Assembly: GCA_009760855.2 (NCBI GenBank)
Contig: WPIO01000229.1
Location: forward strand, 22,501 to 86,500
DNA length: 64,000 bases
Source of the DNA: Cristatella mucedo
Taxonomy: Eukaryota; Bryozoa; Phylactolaemata; Cristatellidae
Direction of reading: 5' to 3'
Shown here: piece by piece, positions 59,583-64,000 of the stretch
How the letters are laid out: every line of letters begins with the position of its first letter
Numbering within the stretch: the first letter of the stretch is position 1
The notes under the pieces: generated by a model
Seen by the model: the letters and a program-made list of their open reading frames with translations, nothing else
Told to the model about the DNA's origin: nothing
Database searches by the model: none
Translations under genes and position numbers: made by a program

Positions 59583-59990
59583 CCTAGCTGAACTGCTGCA
59601 TCAGTTTCAGCCTGTTCGCACCCTCAGGTCCTGTGTGGACAATAAGTTAACTGTTCCATTCCTCCGCTTAAAGACCGTTGGCGACAGAAGCTTTAGCTCT
59701 GCAGGTCCTAGATTGTGGAACTCGCTTCCACAATTCTTATGCAAGGACAACTACTCTCCTACTGCCGACTATGGCTCATCTTTTTCAGCGGTCCTGAGCT
59801 GCTACTTCCATGCTACTCACTACCTTAACTGCTCTACTGTCTCTGCTATGCTTTCCACTTTCTCTTTGTTGCGTGAGACGAAGTCTGTTGGGTACCGAAT
59901 GCGTACCGAAAGCCGCTTAGGCTGTGAGTGTGCTATACGAAACTCTCGTGCGTAACACCCACATGGTCTTTTTGACTTTGTGGAGTTACA
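59580..59990 (+). mobile_element. LINE family B, C-terminal coding end and 3' UTR
   Basis: LAELLHQFQPVRT, VPFLRLKTVGDRSFSSAGPR, LWNSLPQF, then the 3' UTR to about 59988. The ACATT tail is lost where a LINE A tail joins. Confidence 0.9.
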
Positions 59991-60205
59991 TGACATATGC
60001 GCGCTGACACTGCATGCTGCCACTAACCATCCTTGAATGCTGACCCTGTGCATGTCATCCCTAACCATGTTATTCTGGTTGTTTATTGAGCATGCTTCCA
60101 CTAATTTTCGATCGAGCTTCCTTTGCAGCAAATGTAAAGCGCCTAGAAAGAGACTGAGTTCTCTGATGGTGCTATATAAAATGTATTATTATTGTTATTA
60201 TTAAG
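59990..60205 (+). mobile_element. LINE family A, tail copy
   Basis: GCGCTGACACTGCATGCTGC through AAAGCGCCTAGAAAGAGACT to the ATT tail at about 60182-60203. Confidence 0.88.
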
Positions 60206-61014
60206 AGAAAACGGACCCGCAACGTACAGTTAATCTTTGAGACCAAACATCACATAAATACTAATGCTTACTTTAACTACTTCATTACTTACTACTTATT
60301 ACTACTTACTTAACTACTTAATAAGATAGCACAAAGTCGAATATTCGGACGGGTTTATTATGGCTGGAACTCAAAGAAATGTCTCGAAACAAAAAAGATG
60401 GACTGCCAATGGATTGGCAGTTGGATTGGCCAAGTTGCTGGACTCGCCATCTACCTCGTCATCTACCGGAAGTAACAAGCACCCGACCGATCGTGATTAA
60501 AATCAGAAAGCAGCTACCAAACATTGCACTAAATGTGTATTTGTCTTAAAATTCTTATGTGTGCTGCAGTTGTGTATTTTTTATCGCTTATCGGGTGATG
60601 GTATGCTTCATTTCAATCACAAACAAAGTACCCAGAAATAATAACACAACAATGCACTCCAGTAGTCGCGCCCGCCGACGCGTAAGGGCCGAGCGGCTGC
60701 GATTCCAGACTCCGCTCGCTGCGCGCAGGCTCGCGCTGCCGTGATGGCGGGCAGTGACGTGCAGACGCAGCGAGCGAGCTATCTCGGCCTCTGCGGCCGC
60801 GAAGCCGCCGGGTGCACGCCGGGTGCATGGAAGAATTTAGCCAGCGTCGCTCCGCCCGGAGCGACGCTGGCGGCGGCGGAGGCTCTCGCTCTCACTCGGC
60901 CCCCTGCGGGGCTCGGTGCGGGACACGATAGCCGATAGCACGTGACTCGAGAGTCGCGGCAGCGTCGATCTTCACCGCGCGGCATCGTGACGCCATCCGC
61001 CGCCCTCGCAGAGC
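60206..61014. other. 3' flank of GST-E, no gene recognised
   Basis: AT-richer to 60650, then GC-rich. The hairpin at 60841-60870 lies 145-174 bp downstream of the GST-E stop on the transcribed strand. Confidence 0.4.
60841..60870. repeat. perfect 13-bp inverted repeat, 4-nt loop
   Basis: CCAGCGTCGCTCC, loop GCCC, then the exact complement. Possibly in the GST-E 3' UTR. Confidence 0.95.
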
Positions 61015-63086
61015 TCAGAACGTGGTCGGCTGCCTGGCGCTCACGTGAGCCTCGATGGCCGGCAGGCGAGAGACTCGGTACACGAGCGCAGCCACTCGGC
61101 GACCTCCTTCTTTCGCCGCCCACGGGCCTAGGAACTCGGTCGCGATTGGGGCCGTAAAGAGCATGTAGGTGACCACGTCGGCAAGCGAGACCTGCAGCAG
61201 CGGAGAGGAGAGCGCTCCGGCGCTCGAGCGCGATCTCTGGCGTGTGGAGCGAGACAGAGAGGCGTACGCCCGTCCGTCCATGGCCACCACCCAAACCGAG
61301 CGAGGCCGAGTCCGTGTGAGCGACGTGAGAGCTTCGTCCGACAGCGACCTCTCGCAGAGCGCGCACAGCGAGTCCATGCAGCACGAGCACAGCGATACGT
61401 CGGTCGAAATGGATCGAAAGATCTATATCGGCGCCCATGGTTGCCATGGGGAGTTCAACTCCAATGCAAGTACGACGCATTCTCTTTCAGTTAGGGTGTC
61501 GAGCTTAGACAAGCATGCAAATGCAAGCTTCTCAGTATGTTGGAGTGCAGAACTCATTCCCGGCTTTCGTCACGACATCTCCTGATTTGACCATATTTAA
61601 AAAGAAGTTAAAAGCGCATCTATTTATCACAGCATTTAGTGGGTCCCCGTGATTCGTCCTTTGTGTGCTTATGCGTGCTGAGACTGTGCATGCTGCCACT
61701 AATCGTCCTTGTATGCTGGCCCTGCGCCTATCACCCCTAACCACGTTATTCTTATTGTTTATCGAGCACGATACTACCAACCATTCAATCGTGCTTCCTT
61801 GGTAGTAAATGTAAAGTGCCAAGAAGGAGATTGAGTTCTCTGAGGCGCTTTATCAAATATGTCATTATTATTATTGTAACATTACGTTACGCCATTGCTT
61901 AAGAGCATAACAAAAGGGCGCTCGGTGCCGCCAGTTAGTAGGCACCCAGGCATGCCTGGACGTGCGCTGAATCGCACGCATGTCACGTGCGCAGGTCACG
62001 TGCGAAGGCCACGGGCGCAGGTCACGCCCGCAAGAAGCGCCCGCAAAAAGAACGAAAGTTCGATAGGGCGCAGCGTAAGCTAGGCTGAGCAGGTGCCACC
62101 AGATGCGACCAGAGGCGGAAACGCTTAACTTGCGAGTGACAGCGCGGGCGGTTTGCGACGACGCGCGTCGAAACGACGCTTCGTTTCATTCCATTGGGGG
62201 ATAAAAGCATTGTCGCTCTGCTCCGTAATGTTTCCGTTTTTGTTTCTAACAGCCATCGTCGAGCCGGCCCTTGACAGCGAGTCCATTTTTATGTTTAGGC
62301 GGCCCCGCTCGCCGCGCGCTCGCTCGTTCGAAAAGAACGGGCGGAACTAAACGGCGGGCTCGACGGCGGGCGGGCGGGCGGGCAGCGCTTACCGAATGGC
62401 CAACGAGCCAACGAGGTGCGTCCTCTGACAGCTGAGCGTGGAGGAAGCCGACGAGCTTGGGCACCGACTCCGTCGCAATTCGCACTCGCTCGCGCTCCTG
62501 CAGCATTGAAACGATCGAACTCGTTCATCCGGCGACGGCGCGTCGCGCTAGAACTTCGAGCGGTGCGCGCAGCAGCAGCAGCGCCATTCCCCGCCATTCA
62601 GCACCCTCGCCGCGCCCGCGCCGCCTCGCTCGCCCTATGGTCGCCGTGCGGGTGCTGCCAGGCTGTCGCTGTCTCGTTGAAGACGTCGAGCACGGTGCGG
62701 ACGACCATGTCAATCTTCATGCCTTCCTCGTCAGACTTGCCGTAAAAGCCTGCGACGACGCGAGCGCCGGCCGCTTCGCAGCGGGAGAAGGCGCGGAGCC
62801 ACGGCCGTAGCGCCACCTTGCGGGCGGAGCCTAGCCAGCGCACGAGAGGAGGCGCGGCCGCAGCGCCACCTTGCGGGCGGAGCCTAGCCAGCGCACGAGA
62901 GGAGGCGCGGCCGCAGCGCCACCTTGCGGGCGGAGCCTAGCCAGCGCACGAGAGGAGGCGCGGCCGCAGCGCAGGTGCGCCGGCCGCGCTCACCGAACTC
63001 CCTGGCGAGGAATCTGAAAATGGCCTCCGAGCGACAGTACTGCACTCCGTTGACGCGCAGCACCGGAAGCTGTCCGAAAGGCGTGC
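61015..63086 (-). CDS. GST-E: sigma-class glutathione S-transferase, partial (exons 2-5; exon 1 outside window)
   Basis: Exons: 62994-63086 (93 nt), 62634-62749 (116), 62393-62497 (105), 61015-61191 (177). Exon 2 encodes TPFGQLPVLRVNG and QYCRSEAIFRFLAREF, with Arg where the others have Gln before the glutathione-binding Ser. Exon 3 encodes FYGKSDEEGMKIDMVVRTVL, exon 4 ESVPKLVGFLHAQL and RWLVGHS, exon 5 VSLADVVTYMLFT, ending RQPTTF. Exon 3 has no usable GT donor before an in-frame TGA. A GC donor (AGG/GCGAGC at 62633) gives the family-typical 116 nt and correct phase. Exon 1 (catalytic Tyr) is not found up to 64000, where repeats fill the sequence. It may be a functional gene or an early pseudogene. 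Confidence 0.78.
61545..61878 (+). mobile_element. LINE family A, 3' part, in GST-E intron 4
   Basis: From GCAGAACTCATTCCCGGCTT through the 3' UTR to the ATT tail near 61865-61877. Antisense to the gene. Confidence 0.88.
61879..62392. other. remainder of GST-E intron 4
   Basis: Contains short CACGTGCGMAGGYCACG direct repeats (61980-62030) and CGGGCGGGCGGG (62365-62382). Nothing else is recognised. Confidence 0.4.
62809..62967. repeat. 53-bp minisatellite, 3 copies, in GST-E intron 2
   Basis: Units starting AGCGCCACCTTGCGGGCGGA at 62809, 62862 and 62915, with no visible mismatch. Confidence 0.93.
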
Positions 63087-63284
63087 CTGCGCGCGGACAG
63101 GAGGCAGTGTCACCACTGTGGATAGTCGCGCACTGTCAGGATGAGTGTCACGGACAGGAAGCGGACAGGGCGCGAACGCGGCACTGCGACTCGGGGACTA
63201 AAGTCTGCGCCGCATGCACGCCGCGAACGTAACGCAACCGCATGCTCTAGCTCAAAGCCGGCAAACGACACCGGCCGAGCTAAT

Positions 63285-63316
63285 AATAAGAATAATAATA
63301 ATGCACTTGATAAAGC
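63285..63316 (-). mobile_element. LINE family A tail end, split off by SINE1
   Basis: AATAATAATGCACTTGATAA AGC, the inverse of the LINE A terminus. The rest of the copy resumes at 63455. Confidence 0.75.
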
Positions 63317-63440
63317 ACCCTAGCAGTTAAGGTGCTCGCCCCGACCAAGGTCTGACTGAGGTCGTGGGCTCGAGCCCCGAGGCATATGTGAAGCGCCTGA
63401 ATAGATATTAAGTTCTCTTGGGGCGCTATATAAATGAATT
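63317..63440 (+). mobile_element. SINE1 copy inserted in LINE A
   Basis: AGCAGTTAAGGTGCTCGCCC, the B-box GGGCTCGAGCCCC, then GTGAAGCGCCTGAATAGATA and TTCTCTTGGGGCGCTATATA. Confidence 0.88.
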
Positions 63441-63454
63441 ATATTTTTTTATTT

Positions 63455-64000
63455 TATATTAACATGAATTGCATGGCTAGGTTGACATGCACAGGGTCAG
63501 CGTGCAAGTGTGGTTAGTGGCAGCATGCAACAGCGGCAGCACGCATAAGCACATAAAGGACGAATCACGCGGACCCACTAAATGCTGTCATAAATACGTG
63601 CGTTTTTAATTTCTTTTTAAATGTGGACAAGTCAGGAGATGTCGTGACGCAAGTCGGCAGTGAGTTCCAGGCTTTGGGAGCATGCGAACTAAAGGCACGA
63701 TCTCCAAAGGATTTGATGCTCGTACGAGGTACAGGTAAACGATTAGATTGCAAAAAGTGAGTGATACGATGTTTAGCCTGTTTGGGGAATAGATCTGATA
63801 GGTAGGCTGGAGCCAAAGAGTGAAGTGACCTAAAAGTGAGTGACAAAACCATGAAGTCGATGCGTTGCTTGACTGAGAGCCAGTGCAGGTCGGCGAGAAG
63901 TGGTTTGATGTGGCAACTGCGACGCTCACAACAGACGAGCCTAGCTGCAGGGTGTTGCACCAGCTGTAAGCGTCTGATTGCACAAGCCGATAGACCAGCA
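63455..64000 (-). pseudogene. LINE family A, 3' UTR and C-terminal coding part, running off the window
   Basis: Inverse 3' UTR (63465-63595), then minus-strand SFGDRAFSSHAPKAWNSLPT and upstream ARLVCCERRSCHIKPLLADL, in the same order as other copies. Continues past 64000. Confidence 0.9.

Noticed and set aside
61015-63086. GST-E as a frank pseudogene because exon 3 lacks a GT donor
   Set aside because: A GC donor at 62633 restores the exact family exon length and phase, so disruption is not proven.

Overview
The window is nuclear DNA from an invertebrate animal. The evidence is split genes with GT-AG introns of conserved phase, a tandem family of sigma-class glutathione S-transferases (GSTs), many 5'-truncated non-LTR retrotransposons, tRNA-derived SINEs, a Tigger/pogo DNA element and very abundant microsatellites. 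I cannot name the phylum. No bacterial, organellar or viral gene arrangement is seen.

The genes form a tandem array of seven sigma-class (HPGDS/S-crystallin-type) GSTs, all on the minus strand. In ascending coordinates they are G (4801-8971), F (11350-16487), D (23342-26386), A (40859-42222), B (43586-45030), C (49414-50845) and E (61015-63086, first exon beyond the window). I assembled them exon by exon. All share one five-coding-exon plan with intron phases 1,1,0,0. All six complete copies have open frames, splice sites and the catalytic Tyr / Gln-Ser glutathione motifs. A, B and C encode 199 residues. D, G, F and E have a longer C-terminus. A, B and C also appear to have a noncoding first exon behind a TATA-like box.

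B and C lie in two collinear copies of a ~5.4 kb segment (~43.18-48.52 and ~48.60-54.27 kb). Most of the duplicated segment is clearly diverged, but the 5' half of the two genes (promoter-proximal exon, exons 1-2 and the intron between) is essentially identical, which suggests gene conversion. Nine of the eleven coding differences between them change an amino acid, and all lie in exons 3 and 5. Each copy also carries private insertions whose empty site survives in the other copy.

The rest is mainly repeats. LINE family A (CR1/L2-like RT, (ATT)n tail) occurs more than 20 times, with RT-bearing but broken copies at 1-2562, 20705-21832, 24685-25360 and 56553-57888. LINE family B has a tail of ACATT repeats. 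SINE1 is tRNA-like and has a 3' end resembling LINE A. SINE2 is tRNA-like with a palindrome between its promoter boxes. There is also an R2-type endonuclease fragment near 2.6-3.0 kb, a Tigger/pogo element at 18.6-19.7 kb and a possible LTR at 58.5-59.1 kb. Several short perfect hairpins and long (CT)n, (GT)n and GC-rich minisatellites fill the spaces. No protein-coding gene other than the GSTs and transposon remnants could be supported.
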